Positions 35,442-43,728 of a stretch of 64,000 bases of DNA are shown in pieces (position 1 is the first letter of the stretch; the number at the start of each line of letters is the position of its first letter). The stretch is taken from positions 148,540-212,539 of the forward strand of contig JACKQE010000010.1 of NCBI GenBank assembly GCA_024233005.1. Direction: 5' to 3'. Source of the DNA: Akkermansiaceae bacterium (GTDB taxonomy: Bacteria > Verrucomicrobiota > Verrucomicrobiia > Verrucomicrobiales > DEV007). The translations under genes were made by a program, and so were the position numbers. Under the pieces are notes generated by a model. It saw only the letters and a program-made list of their open reading frames with translations, ran no database searches and was not told the origin of the DNA.

Positions 35442-36217
35442 TTTTCGGTGGGGGCTGCAAACGGCTCGGAACTGACATCTATGCCAAAGGAGGTTTCCGC
35501 CTGCAATGGTTCTCCGGCCTGACTAAGATAAATTTTGATCCATTGGTCCGCCGGCAACGGCAATCGGATGAGATAGGCCGGCAGTTTTTGATTTCCCACG
35601 ACAATGATGCCCCTCCGGGCGGAAGGCTGTCTAACCGGAGGCGTGGAGCCATCGGCCAAGGAACTCTTGAGTCCCTGCGTCCAGGCGGATACCAGGGGAA
35701 ACCAAGGAGTCGCGACATCCGGGGCGACCTCGATGCCGGGGCGGCTCCGGAAGAGTGTCTGCCCTCCGGAGATCACATCGGTTCCGAGACCTCCTTGATC
35801 CACATCATAGCTGAAGATCACCGAGACATCCTGCCCGGGCAGGCGGATCAGCAACTGACCGGCCTTGGGCTCGTAGTCTTGGGAGAATGACAGGTGCCCC
35901 CGCCAGAAGGCGCCCGTGCGCCCCTTGGGGGAGCCATCTGAGGCAGACTCCAAAGAACCGGTCACTGATAGATCTCGCAGACTCAGAGGATCTTGAGGGC
36001 GGTGGGATCCGCTCAGGGTAGCCTGGCCGATGCGTTTCCCCTGTTCCGAAACGAGGAGCAACGTGGAACTGTTGGAGGAGAAAAACGCTTCCATGGGTTC
36101 ATGGAGGTCGACTGGGGTCATCCCCTCCTCGGGTGGAAGGGTGTGTTTCCTGATGAGCAGGCCGACTGTTCCAAGCCAAAAAACAAGGATGAACAGTTGT
36201 AAGAGGCGGGACCACAT
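35438..36217 (-). CDS. Membrane-anchored protein of unknown function
   Basis: The 259-residue product begins with a single hydrophobic segment (LLQLFILVFWLGTVGLLI), after which the chain is mostly beta-prone and soluble, so it is probably an inner-membrane-anchored periplasmic protein. I recognise no family. Its stop overlaps the ABC ATPase start (ATGA), which suggests a working pair, and it starts 23 bp after the zinc-ribbon reading frame. The internal SFSQDYEPKAGQLL and IVVGNQKLPAYLIRL segments have no motif I can name. Confidence 0.6.
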   Translation of the reverse strand: MWSRLLQLFILVFWLGTVGLLIRKHTLPPEEGMTPVDLHEPMEAFFSSNSSTLLLVSEQGKRIGQATLSGSHRPQDPLSLRDLSVTGSLESASDGSPKGRTGAFWRGHLSFSQDYEPKAGQLLIRLPGQDVSVIFSYDVDQGGLGTDVISGGQTLFRSRPGIEVAPDVATPWFPLVSAWTQGLKSSLADGSTPPVRQPSARRGIIVVGNQKLPAYLIRLPLPADQWIKIYLSQAGEPLQAETSFGIDVSSEPFAAPTEK

Positions 36218-36240
36218 GGCGGCTGACGGGAAAAGGGGGC

Positions 36241-37339
36241 TCAGGAATTAGCCAGCGCAAAGATCACGAAAAGGATGATCACGGGCAGGATGATATAAAA
36301 AAAGACCTTCACATAACTGATGGGACGCTCCCCGGCGATGGCGCCGGTATATCCGTTGACGAGCATTTGATAATGTTTCGTCCCGTAAGTGTAGCTGACA
36401 AGCCAGACCGGAACCAGAATGTGTTTGAAGGTTCGGTGGAAATACCGGGTGGCGACGCGGAGCTGGGCGTGGGTGTCACCCGGCACCTGCGCGGCGCAGT
36501 AGTGTTGGATGCGCTGCTCCATCCGGAACTGCGATGCCTCGGTGGCCTTCCGGAGGTCGATCTGGTAGCGCTCCACAGTCCAACCCCTCACATAGGCCGG
36601 ATCATACGGCTTCAATTCACCGGTGGGAAAGGATTCGACCTGGCTCAAAAGATCCGGGTGGATCCCGGCAGTGCCGGCCACCAGTTCATCGTCAAAAAAA
36701 TGCTCCATCTGCCCGGCGCTCGGTTCCCATCGGATGTGTCGCACCTGTTGGGCGGTGGTGCGTCCCTGCGGATCCTTGACATACTCAGTGGTGTAGTAAT
36801 AGTAGCCCGACTGAGCCTCCCATTCGGCGCGCACGAGGGCATCGAATGTCCAATAGGGGAGATAAATGGCATGAAGGGTGTCGGTCAGGGCCGCTTTTTT
36901 GAGCCGGTCGGGCGCGAACCTTCGGGTGGCATACCATTGGCGGAGTCGGTCCCGCACTTGCGGTTCGCTGAGTTTTGCTGGCAGCAGACTCCGGGGTGAT
37001 GCTGTCTTTGGTCTCTGTGTAGGGTGCGATGGATGGAGAACCGCAAAATTCGCACCGTTGGGCCACCCGGCCCGGGTCAAAGTTGGAGATGGCCTGGCAG
37101 CTCTGGCATTTCACGGAAACCCGGTCGGTCTGCCATCCCCGAGAGGCCTCGGGGAGATCGCGCAATGTCGCGACAAGATCGTGTTCCCGGATTTCCTCTC
37201 CGGATGTGGATTCTCCGGGAGAGAATGGCAACACGGTGCCACAGTAGGGACACGCCAGGGCCTGTTTCGCGGCATTCCACTCAGCGTCCCCACCACACTC
37301 CGGGCAGGGGTGCTTGCGCAGGGCGGTGATTTCGGACAT
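36241..37339 (-). pseudogene. Zinc-ribbon membrane protein split by a single-base frameshift
   Basis: The reading from the ATG at 37339 encodes two CxxC pairs of a TFIIB-like zinc ribbon (CPEC 12-15, CPYC 30-33) and two more (CQSC 78-81, CEFC 96-99). It then leaves the family sequence after ITPE at residue 117. The continuation (LLPAKLSEPQVRDRLRQW, then YLPYWTFDA and the C-terminal membrane segment VFFYIILPVIILFVIFAL) is in another frame. Removing one base (plus-strand A at 36988) joins PE to LLP and gives one protein of about 365 residues. It is a recent mutation, a sequencing error or programmed frameshifting; no obvious slippery heptamer was seen. It lies 18 bp downstream of the SPFH gene, the usual neighbour of this family. 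Confidence 0.7.
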
Positions 37340-37357
37340 TGGCGGAAGTCGGCGTGA

Positions 37358-38401
37358 TCACTCCGCGAGAAAGGCATCCAGAGCGGCCTGGGTGACCCGG
37401 TGGCTGCTGCCAATTTTTTTGGATTTGAGTTCCCCTGACTCAATGCTGGCCATGACATCCGGTTCCCCGACTCCGAGGATCTGAGCCACCTGGGCCGGGG
37501 TTAACAAAACAGGAGCCGCGGGAGCCGCCGACGGGATCGGGGGCGGCTGCCCACCGCCGGAGATTCCTTGGGCGATGTGTTGGGCCATGGCGATACCGAC
37601 CGCGAGTTCGGCGGGCGCATTGCCGGCTCCGCCCCCTTTCGCCATGCCTTCGGCCAGTTGCATTTTCACATAATCGTTGAGATTGCCGATCACCGACATG
37701 CTGGAGCGCTTGTCGATCGCGGTTTCAACCTCGGGAGGAACCGAGACGTTTTCGATGATGAAACTCGTGATTTCGATCCCGTATTTGACCGTGGTGGCCG
37801 GATTGATCACCGGCAGGAGAGCGTCGCCAAGTTCGCTGTAGCGGGATGCCACATCCAGTGCCGGCACCTGGGAGGTTGCCAGCGCGTCACTGAAAGCACT
37901 GACCAGTCGGGATCGCATTGTATCCGCAAACTCCTCGAGACGGAAATTCTGATCCGTTCCCACGACTTCGCGGAGGAAGGTCTGGGGGTTGGTGACCCGG
38001 AAGTCATAGGTCCCGAACGCCCTGAGCCGGACGACGCCAAAGTCCTGGTCCCTCATCATCACGGGATTGGAGGTGCCCCATTTGTTCCCGGTGAAGAGGC
38101 GGGTGTTGATGTAATAGACGTCGGCTTTGAAGGGTGATTCGAAACCGTATTTCCATCCTTTCAGCTTGGAAAGGATCGGAATATTGTCTGTCACCAGCGA
38201 ATGCTTTCCCGGACCGAAGGTGTCTCCAAACTGGCCAAGGTAAACGAATTGGGCGATCTGACCTTCGCGCACGATCAGCTGGGCTCCCCTTTTGATTTCC
38301 TTGTCCTCGTCCGGGAAACGCCATGACAGGGTGTCCCGCGAGTCGTCCTGCCATTCGATGATTTCGAGCAACTGACCGCTGATGAAATCCATGAGTCCCA
38401 T
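37358..38401 (-). CDS. SPFH-domain (virion-core-like, YdjI-type) protein with C-terminal excisionase-like helix-turn-helix
   Basis: The ATG at 38401 is preceded by a purine-rich AAAGGAAA, one of the clearer ribosome sites here, and opens the family start MGLMDFISGQLLEIIEW. The 347-residue protein has an SPFH domain (about residues 25-220: IVREGQIAQFVYLGQFG, then INPATTVKYGIEITSFII), a Gly/Pro-rich linker, and a C-terminal module of about 50 residues beginning LLTPAQVAQILGVGEPDVMASIESGELKSK, like the MerR/excisionase DNA-binding fold. The long upstream reading to 38656 is not family-like. YdjI-type proteins often sit beside zinc-ribbon proteins, as here. The role may be membrane stress or scaffolding; it is not established. 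Confidence 0.82.
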   Translation of the reverse strand: MGLMDFISGQLLEIIEWQDDSRDTLSWRFPDEDKEIKRGAQLIVREGQIAQFVYLGQFGDTFGPGKHSLVTDNIPILSKLKGWKYGFESPFKADVYYINTRLFTGNKWGTSNPVMMRDQDFGVVRLRAFGTYDFRVTNPQTFLREVVGTDQNFRLEEFADTMRSRLVSAFSDALATSQVPALDVASRYSELGDALLPVINPATTVKYGIEITSFIIENVSVPPEVETAIDKRSSMSVIGNLNDYVKMQLAEGMAKGGGAGNAPAELAVGIAMAQHIAQGISGGGQPPPIPSAAPAAPVLLTPAQVAQILGVGEPDVMASIESGELKSKKIGSSHRVTQAALDAFLAE

Positions 38402-38565
38402 AAATTGGTTTCCTTTCTGAAGATGGATGAATGAAAAGACGCGGCACTTATCGTGATGGCAAAGGTCGAAATTTCCAGAAGTTTTTGTAACGGTTGCGTA
38501 ACCGCCGGGAGACCTGATTCGCCAACCAAGAGAGGAGTGGGCGTCGGGGCTGGACCGGCCGTCTT

Positions 38566-39216
38566 TCAGGGGACTGCTTTCGGTTCCGGCGGATAGGGGA
38601 GACCCCAACCACTTTCGCCGACCTTCACAGCATGCCCCGTCAACCGGTGTCCCCAATAATAAAGGTCAAAATCCGCCGTGGCCTTGGGAAAGCCATAAAT
38701 CAACAGCACCCGGGTAGTGGCGGGGGCGACGGGAACGGGCTGGTTGTCGGGGAGCACCGTTCCCTCGGGAGTGAGGAACGTGACATGGGGATCGCTCCCA
38801 TAACTGATTTGATTGCCCCCGTCGACGATCTCAATGTCATCAAGATCAAAGGCTGGAGTATGTCCCTGCACCGTGATATCAACGGCGACCAGCCTCGCCG
38901 GGATCGTTGCCGCCGGATCAGGCGAGAGAAAACTGTAACCGATGTAATTCCATGCCCCGTTCACCTTGACGGTGCCTTGCCCCAGCCCGTTGGCCTGCTG
39001 TACCGCGAGGCGGTGCAGTTCTTTACCCATGACCTGCGATCGTGGATCGTTCGGTTCATCCTGCTCGCCCCCCTTCATCGTGGCAGATGAGCCGGGACTC
39101 GAAGGAGGCAAAGGATTGGAAGGGGGAGTTTCCGGAGTGGCGGCGGGTTTCCCGCAGGCCGTCAAGAACGCAACGAGGATGGCCAACAAATGGACCGGGA
39201 CGGGGGGGCGTGTCAT
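38566..39216 (-). CDS. Putative lipoprotein, unknown function
   Basis: The 216-residue protein has an N-terminal lipoprotein signal with lipobox LTAC (Cys21), followed by a Pro/Ser-rich linker (about residues 25-45) and a single globular domain with YIGYSFLSPDPAATIPARLVAV and DIEIVDGGNQISYG segments that look beta-rich. I recognise no family. It lies on the minus strand between the tRNA-Leu gene and the SPFH gene, 164 bp from the latter. Confidence 0.65.
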   Translation of the reverse strand: MTRPPVPVHLLAILVAFLTACGKPAATPETPPSNPLPPSSPGSSATMKGGEQDEPNDPRSQVMGKELHRLAVQQANGLGQGTVKVNGAWNYIGYSFLSPDPAATIPARLVAVDITVQGHTPAFDLDDIEIVDGGNQISYGSDPHVTFLTPEGTVLPDNQPVPVAPATTRVLLIYGFPKATADFDLYYWGHRLTGHAVKVGESGWGLPYPPEPKAVP

Positions 39217-39304
39217 CCGGGGAACTAAGCGGAATCTGGTTGCCGCCTCAACCGAAAAAGCTTGTTTTGCTGGGGCCCGGTGATGACCGAGTTGGTAATG
39301 AAAG

Positions 39305-39386
39305 TGCTCACGAGAGGACTCGAACCTCCACGATGTTACTCACTAGATCCTGAATCTAGCGCGTCTACCAATTCCGCCACGTGAGC
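39305..39386 (-). tRNA. tRNA-Leu (anticodon CAG)
   Basis: On the minus strand a complete cloverleaf can be drawn: the acceptor stem GCTCACG pairs with CGTGAGC, the anticodon stem CTAGA/TCTAG holds the loop TTCAGGA with anticodon CAG, and the T arm has GGTTCGAGTCC. The extra arm is long, as in class II tRNAs such as Leu. The discriminator base is A at 39305, and the CCA end is not encoded. No integrase or attachment-site duplicate was seen beside it. Confidence 0.95.
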
Positions 39387-39489
39387 GACGAGCAGGAGGA
39401 TGGAATCATCCTGCACTGGGGATGGGAAGCAAACCACGTCTTCGGAAAACCTCAACCGAAAAGTAGCGGCGAGGCTCCCCAAATTTGGT

Positions 39490-40083
39490 TCAGGGGGCCT
39501 TCGGCAGGAAGGGGGCGTCTTCCCCGAACTGCAGGCTGGGGGCTTTCGCGGTGGCGTCGATGATGAATTTGATCCAATGTCCGTTGATGGCGTGGGTCGG
39601 AAAGCCGCAGGCAATGACAAAATCTCCCGCCTCAGCAGCGGTGAAGGTGAAGCTCTCCTCTTTGTTGGTCGTTCCAACCAACGGGTTCGGTGTGGAGGCG
39701 CCTTCAAAATAGGGATCCCCGACTTGGAGTTTTTTGACCATGCCCTCCTCCACCACGATGGCGCTGTGGGGCACCGGGCTGGCATTGCGGAAGGTCACCT
39801 TCACGGTCCATCCTTCCGGAATCGTGTAGGTGGCCCCTCCTTTGGCGAACCCGTTGAAATTCATGCCGTAATTGGCCCCGTTGTAGGCGGCCACAATCGT
39901 CAGATGGACTGTTTTTTCGGCTTCCCAGGTTATGAAATTCGCCGGTTTGGGAGGGGCCGCATTGTCTTGGGCGCTCCCGTGGGCGGCGTGATCGTGACCA
40001 GGAGGCGGGCCTTTGGGTTCCTCGGCCTGAAGGGAGAGAACCAACAGTGAAGCCAGGGGGGCGAACAAGCGTGGGGACATCAT
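39490..40083 (-). CDS. Secreted cupredoxin (sulfocyanin/plastocyanin-like)
   Basis: From the double ATG (40083/40080) the protein has up to 197 residues, with a signal peptide (LFAPLASLLVLSLQA), a His/Gly-rich linker (GPPPGHDHAAHG) and a cupredoxin fold. Probable type 1 copper ligands are His106 (VPHSAIV), Cys159 and His164 (CGFPTHAING). The axial position C-x4-H-x4-X, usually Met in sulfocyanin-like proteins, is His169 here. It lies 98 bp downstream of the secreted glucose/sorbosone dehydrogenase, but a strong terminator lies between them. It could carry electrons from a periplasmic oxidation (inference). Confidence 0.78.
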   Translation of the reverse strand: MMSPRLFAPLASLLVLSLQAEEPKGPPPGHDHAAHGSAQDNAAPPKPANFITWEAEKTVHLTIVAAYNGANYGMNFNGFAKGGATYTIPEGWTVKVTFRNASPVPHSAIVVEEGMVKKLQVGDPYFEGASTPNPLVGTTNKEESFTFTAAEAGDFVIACGFPTHAINGHWIKFIIDATAKAPSLQFGEDAPFLPKAP

Positions 40084-40106
40084 GACTGGATACCGGATGA
40101 AGGAGG

Positions 40107-40147
40107 TCAAAAAGAGTCCGGCGGGAGTCGACCGGTCGACTCCCGCC
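40107..40147 (-). terminator. Intrinsic terminator after the glucose/sorbosone dehydrogenase gene
   Basis: Positions 40120-40147 form a perfect 28-bp palindrome (14-bp arms centred on 40133/40134, G+C-rich). Reading on the minus strand, the hairpin is followed within 6 bases by a run of five T. This is a classic Rho-independent terminator for the dehydrogenase gene ending at 40182. Confidence 0.8.
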
Positions 40148-40181
40148 GTTGGGAAAACTTGGAAAGATGCGGCGGCGGGAA

Positions 40182-41543
40182 TCAATCCAGCGGCACGGTT
40201 TCGGCTCCGGCGGGAACCTTGTCGGCAGGAACCAGCATCCAGACGGCTCCTCGCTCGCTGTCGTGGGGGTCGACCGGTCCACCATAATTGGCGGTCGCGT
40301 TGGTCACGTAGATGGTTCCGTCCTCGGCTTCGCCGGCTCCGGTGAACTTGATTTTGGTGTCGAGCAGTTGCTCCATCTGCCACTTGCCGCTGGCGTCGCG
40401 GGCCAGTCCCCACAAAATGCCCGATCCCCAGTCACCGACAAAGTAGACTCCATCCAGAGCGGGGTATTTGTCTCCCCGGTAAATGCCGAGTCCGACGACG
40501 CAGTTGCCCTGATCGACGTGGCTGTATTCCGCGATGGGAGGCAGACCGACCCGTGGAGCGTTCTTCACTGCTTCCGGAAGCGGCTTGCCAGCGGCATCGA
40601 TTGGCAGAGGGAAGGGCTGGGTGCCACACATGAACTTCCAGCCATAATTCTCGCCGCCTTTGGCTCCCGCAGGCTGCATGTTGACTTCTTCCCAGTGGTT
40701 CTGGCCCACATCGGCAATGTAAAGGTCGCCGGTTTTGCGGTCGAACTGCATTTTCAGGGGATTGCGCAGACCATAGGCCCAAATTTCCGGGCGGGCGGTG
40801 GGATGGATCTTGTTGAAAGCTTCTTCGCTGACGCCGAAAAGCACCATCAGTTGTTTGGGGGTGACCAACGGATTGTCGGCGGGAATGCCGTAGGCCCGGT
40901 CCGGCGTGCTGGTGTTGACATCGATCCGGAGCACCTTGGCCAGAGGGGTCGAAAGATCCTGGCCGGCATTGAGGACGTCGCCCTCCCATCCGCCGTCACC
41001 GCTGCCGATATAAAGATAGCCATCGGGGCCGAAAACGAGTTCACCACCATTGTGGTTAGCGTAGGGCTGCTCGATCTGCATGATGACCCGGGCGCTGTCG
41101 GGATCGGCTTTGTCGGGGTTTTTGGCCGACACCTTGTATTCCACAATAAAGGAGTCTCCGTTGAACCACATGTCGGAGTAATGGATGTAGAATTTTCCGT
41201 TGGTTTTGAAATCCGGATGGAACTCGATGTCATACAGGCCCTGTTCGAGGAAGGAACTGACGACTGTTTCGTGGATGTCGAGAAACGGTTTGGGGAGCAC
41301 TTTCCCGTCCTTGATGATGCGGACCACTCCCGGGCGCTCACAGACGAAGACTCTGCCCGATCCGTCACGGGGTACCGCCACATTGACCGGGTCCACAAAG
41401 TCGCCGGCCACTTTGACCAGGGCCACTTTGACGTCCTTGGGCAGTTTGCCACCGGGGCGGGCGGTATTGCCATCCTCGGCAGATACTGAGAATGCATGTC
41501 CCGCCAAGGCGAGCAGGATGAACGATAAACGGGTGAGTTTCAT
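40182..41543 (-). CDS. Secreted PQQ-type glucose/sorbosone dehydrogenase family protein
   Basis: The ATG at 41543 opens a signal peptide (LTRLSFILLALAGHAFS). The 453-residue protein has the six-bladed propeller of the glucose/sorbosone dehydrogenase family: VNVAVPRDGSGRVFVCERPG, QGLYDIEFHPDF, ELVFGPDGYLYIGSGDGG, EIWAYGLRNPLKMQFDR and DLYIADVGQNHWEEVN are all family landmarks. PQQ-dependent members oxidise aldose sugars in the periplasm, but many family members have no proven cofactor. No haem motif is present in this protein. The upstream 62 in-frame residues to 41729 are out of keeping with a secreted protein and are rejected. Confidence 0.87.
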   Translation of the reverse strand: MKLTRLSFILLALAGHAFSVSAEDGNTARPGGKLPKDVKVALVKVAGDFVDPVNVAVPRDGSGRVFVCERPGVVRIIKDGKVLPKPFLDIHETVVSSFLEQGLYDIEFHPDFKTNGKFYIHYSDMWFNGDSFIVEYKVSAKNPDKADPDSARVIMQIEQPYANHNGGELVFGPDGYLYIGSGDGGWEGDVLNAGQDLSTPLAKVLRIDVNTSTPDRAYGIPADNPLVTPKQLMVLFGVSEEAFNKIHPTARPEIWAYGLRNPLKMQFDRKTGDLYIADVGQNHWEEVNMQPAGAKGGENYGWKFMCGTQPFPLPIDAAGKPLPEAVKNAPRVGLPPIAEYSHVDQGNCVVGLGIYRGDKYPALDGVYFVGDWGSGILWGLARDASGKWQMEQLLDTKIKFTGAGEAEDGTIYVTNATANYGGPVDPHDSERGAVWMLVPADKVPAGAETVPLD

Positions 41544-41783
41544 GGGTGGTCTTGGGTTTCCGCTGGATGGAATAGAATGGGGGCCGGACAATCGGGCTGG
41601 TAACGGATCGTAACGAGAAGGAAAAATTCCCGCAAGCACAGAATTGCGTGCTTTCATGCGCCATGCGCGCAAATCGGGCATCTTTTGGCTTGCCGGACGC
41701 TCCTGGCATTGGGTAAAACGATCCCTCATCCGTTCCCCGGCAGAGGTTGCGGAAGGTGCGAGTTTCCTTTTGTCTCAACGATC

Positions 41784-43106
41784 ATGCGATTTCTTTCCCG
41801 CGAATCCACGGTGGCCCAGGCCGATTATGCACGCTGGTTGGTGCCTCCCGCGGCGATCGCCGTGCACATGTGCATCGGGCAGGTCTATGCCTTCAGTGTC
41901 TTCAATTCCCCCTTGAGCACCGAGCTCGGGGTGCCTGTTTCGAAGATCCAATGGGCCTACTCGATCGCTCTGGCTATGCTCGGGATCTCCGCCGCCTTCT
42001 TCGGCAAATGGGTGGAACATTCCGGTCCTCGCAAAACCATCATTGCCAGCTGGCTTTGTTTTTGCGGTGGCCTGGCTCTCACGGCATTGGGTGTGAAATT
42101 GAAGATGTTGTGGTTGATCCTGGGGGGATACGGACTCCTTGGAGGCGTCGGCTTGGGGCTGGGCTACATCGCGCCGGTATCCACTCTGGTGAAATGGTTC
42201 CCGGACCGGCCCGGGATGGCCACCGGGATGGCCATCATGGGTTTCGGGGGAGGGGCGCTGATCGCGGCGCCGTTGGCGCGCAACCTGATGAACCACTTCG
42301 CCGCCGGTGGTGGCACGGGCGCGGTGGGGGCGTTGCTGACGATGGCGGCCTTCTACTCACTGGCGATGCTTTTTGGGGCGGCGCTGGTCAGGGTCCCGGC
42401 GCCCCATTGGAAACCCGCCGGCTGGGAACCCTCGGAACATGTCAAACCATTGGTGACCCGCGCCCAGGTCTCCGTTGACACGGCCTGGCGCACTCCGCAG
42501 TTCTGGCTGCTCTGGATGGTGCTGTGCATGAATGTGAGCGCGGGAATCGGGATTCTGGGGAAGGCCTCGGACATGACCCAACAGATGTTTGGGGTCGGGG
42601 CGGCGATCGGGGCGGGTTTCACCGGATTGCTCTCGATCTTCAACATGGGAGGCCGGTTTGCCTGGTCCTCCATATCCGACCTCACGGGCCGCAAAACGGT
42701 TTACTCCTTGTATTTCGTGCTCGGTATCCTGCTCTATGCGATGCTGCCCTGGACTCAGGCGACACAGAATCGGACGCTTTTCGTGATCTTCACCGCCCTG
42801 ATCATTTCCATGTATGGAGGCGGATTTGCCACCATTCCGGCCTATCTGCGGGATCTTTTCGGAACGTATGAGGTGGGGGCCATCCACGGGCGCTTGATCA
42901 CTTCCTGGTCGGCGGCGGCCCTGATTGGTCCCGGCCTCATCAATGGTCTTTTTGAAAGGCGGATCGCCGCGGGGATCCCCAAAGCCGAAGCTTACAATGG
43001 CACTTTCTACCTGATGTGTGGACTCCTGCTGGTGGGCCTCATTTGCAACCTTCTGGTGCGCCCCGTGGCATCGAAGCACCATCTGAAATCCGAAGAAACG
43101 CCATGA
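41784..43106 (+). CDS. OFA-family MFS transporter (oxalate/formate antiporter-like)
   Basis: From the ATG at 41784 the protein has 440 residues with about 12 hydrophobic segments. The first half carries CIGQVYAFSVFNSPL and the STELGVPVSKIQWAYSIALA loop typical of the oxalate:formate antiporter family, and KWFPDRPGMATGMAIMGFGGG follows the fourth helices. The central loop contains VSVDTAWRTPQFWLLWM. The family exchanges or imports monocarboxylates or dicarboxylates. Its last codons overlap the next, tiny ORF by 4 bp. An in-frame ATG at 41685 would add 33 polar residues and is not chosen. Confidence 0.88.
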   Translation: MRFLSRESTVAQADYARWLVPPAAIAVHMCIGQVYAFSVFNSPLSTELGVPVSKIQWAYSIALAMLGISAAFFGKWVEHSGPRKTIIASWLCFCGGLALTALGVKLKMLWLILGGYGLLGGVGLGLGYIAPVSTLVKWFPDRPGMATGMAIMGFGGGALIAAPLARNLMNHFAAGGGTGAVGALLTMAAFYSLAMLFGAALVRVPAPHWKPAGWEPSEHVKPLVTRAQVSVDTAWRTPQFWLLWMVLCMNVSAGIGILGKASDMTQQMFGVGAAIGAGFTGLLSIFNMGGRFAWSSISDLTGRKTVYSLYFVLGILLYAMLPWTQATQNRTLFVIFTALIISMYGGGFATIPAYLRDLFGTYEVGAIHGRLITSWSAAALIGPGLINGLFERRIAAGIPKAEAYNGTFYLMCGLLLVGLICNLLVRPVASKHHLKSEETP

Positions 43107-43246
43107 CTATCGCCAAAGTATTGCTCGCCTGGTTGCTTGTGGGATTGCCTCTCGCCTGGGGGCTGACGGATTCCGTGAAAAAGGCTCTGCCGCTTTTTCA
43201 AGAATCCGCTCCCTCTCCGGCGGTTCTTCCCAAACCTCAGCCTTGA
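43103..43246 (+). CDS. Small one-helix partner protein of the MFS transporter
   Basis: The 47-residue ORF starts in an ATGA overlap with the transporter stop. It has one hydrophobic helix (LLAWLLVGLPLAWGL) followed by TDSVKKALPLF and a Pro-rich tail. That pattern, a helix then a K-x-ALxLF segment, matches the small subunit proteins found directly downstream of OFA-type MFS transporters. The overlap implies translational coupling and a 1:1 membrane complex. Function is inferred from position and pattern only. Confidence 0.75.
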   Translation: MTIAKVLLAWLLVGLPLAWGLTDSVKKALPLFQESAPSPAVLPKPQP

Positions 43247-43728
43247 GGTTCCTCCCCACCCCCCTTTGAAGAAGGCGGGGGCGATCGCATTTTCTCCGAA
43301 TTCTCAAGGCTTAGCAGAGAAGGCCGCAATGGCGGTGGGCAATGTAACGATGCTACTACGAGTGGACAGCTTGCAGGGCAAAATAGCCAGCACGTAAGTT
43401 AAAAGGGATTCGTTACGGTCTGAAAAATGGCCCTGGTCGGCGCTGGTCTCAAAAACGCCCGAGGATGCCTTCTGCTGCGCGGGACCCCCTTCCGGGGATG
43501 GAGTTTCCTCTTTTCTTTCAGGCGCTGCCTGCGGGGCTGTTTTGAGGCGCGATTACATTGCATTGATATTCAATGAGTGCGAACTTGATTGGGTAACGAA
43601 AATTATAAATTATCCCTTCATTATTTTGAAAACAAGTATTTGGAAACTCTGGTACCAATAAAGTCCGAAATACTGGAATCCGCACCATTTCTGAAGGCGA
43701 AGGGACCTTTTCCTGCCGGGCAGGATTT
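43247..43728 (+). other. Intergenic stretch between convergent genes, AT-rich in its second half
   Basis: No supported gene was found in these 482 bases. The first half is GC-rich with a short CCCC/GGGG hairpin near 43485-43500. The second half (about 43550-43690) is markedly AT-rich compared with the rest of the window and contains several A/T runs and an AATTATAAATT palindrome-like motif. ORFs here lack any recognisable protein features. It could be a degraded gene or an untranslated element. Confidence 0.5.

Noticed and set aside
39305..39386. tRNA-Leu as an integration site for a mobile element
   Set aside because: No integrase, no repeated tRNA end and no composition change next to it.
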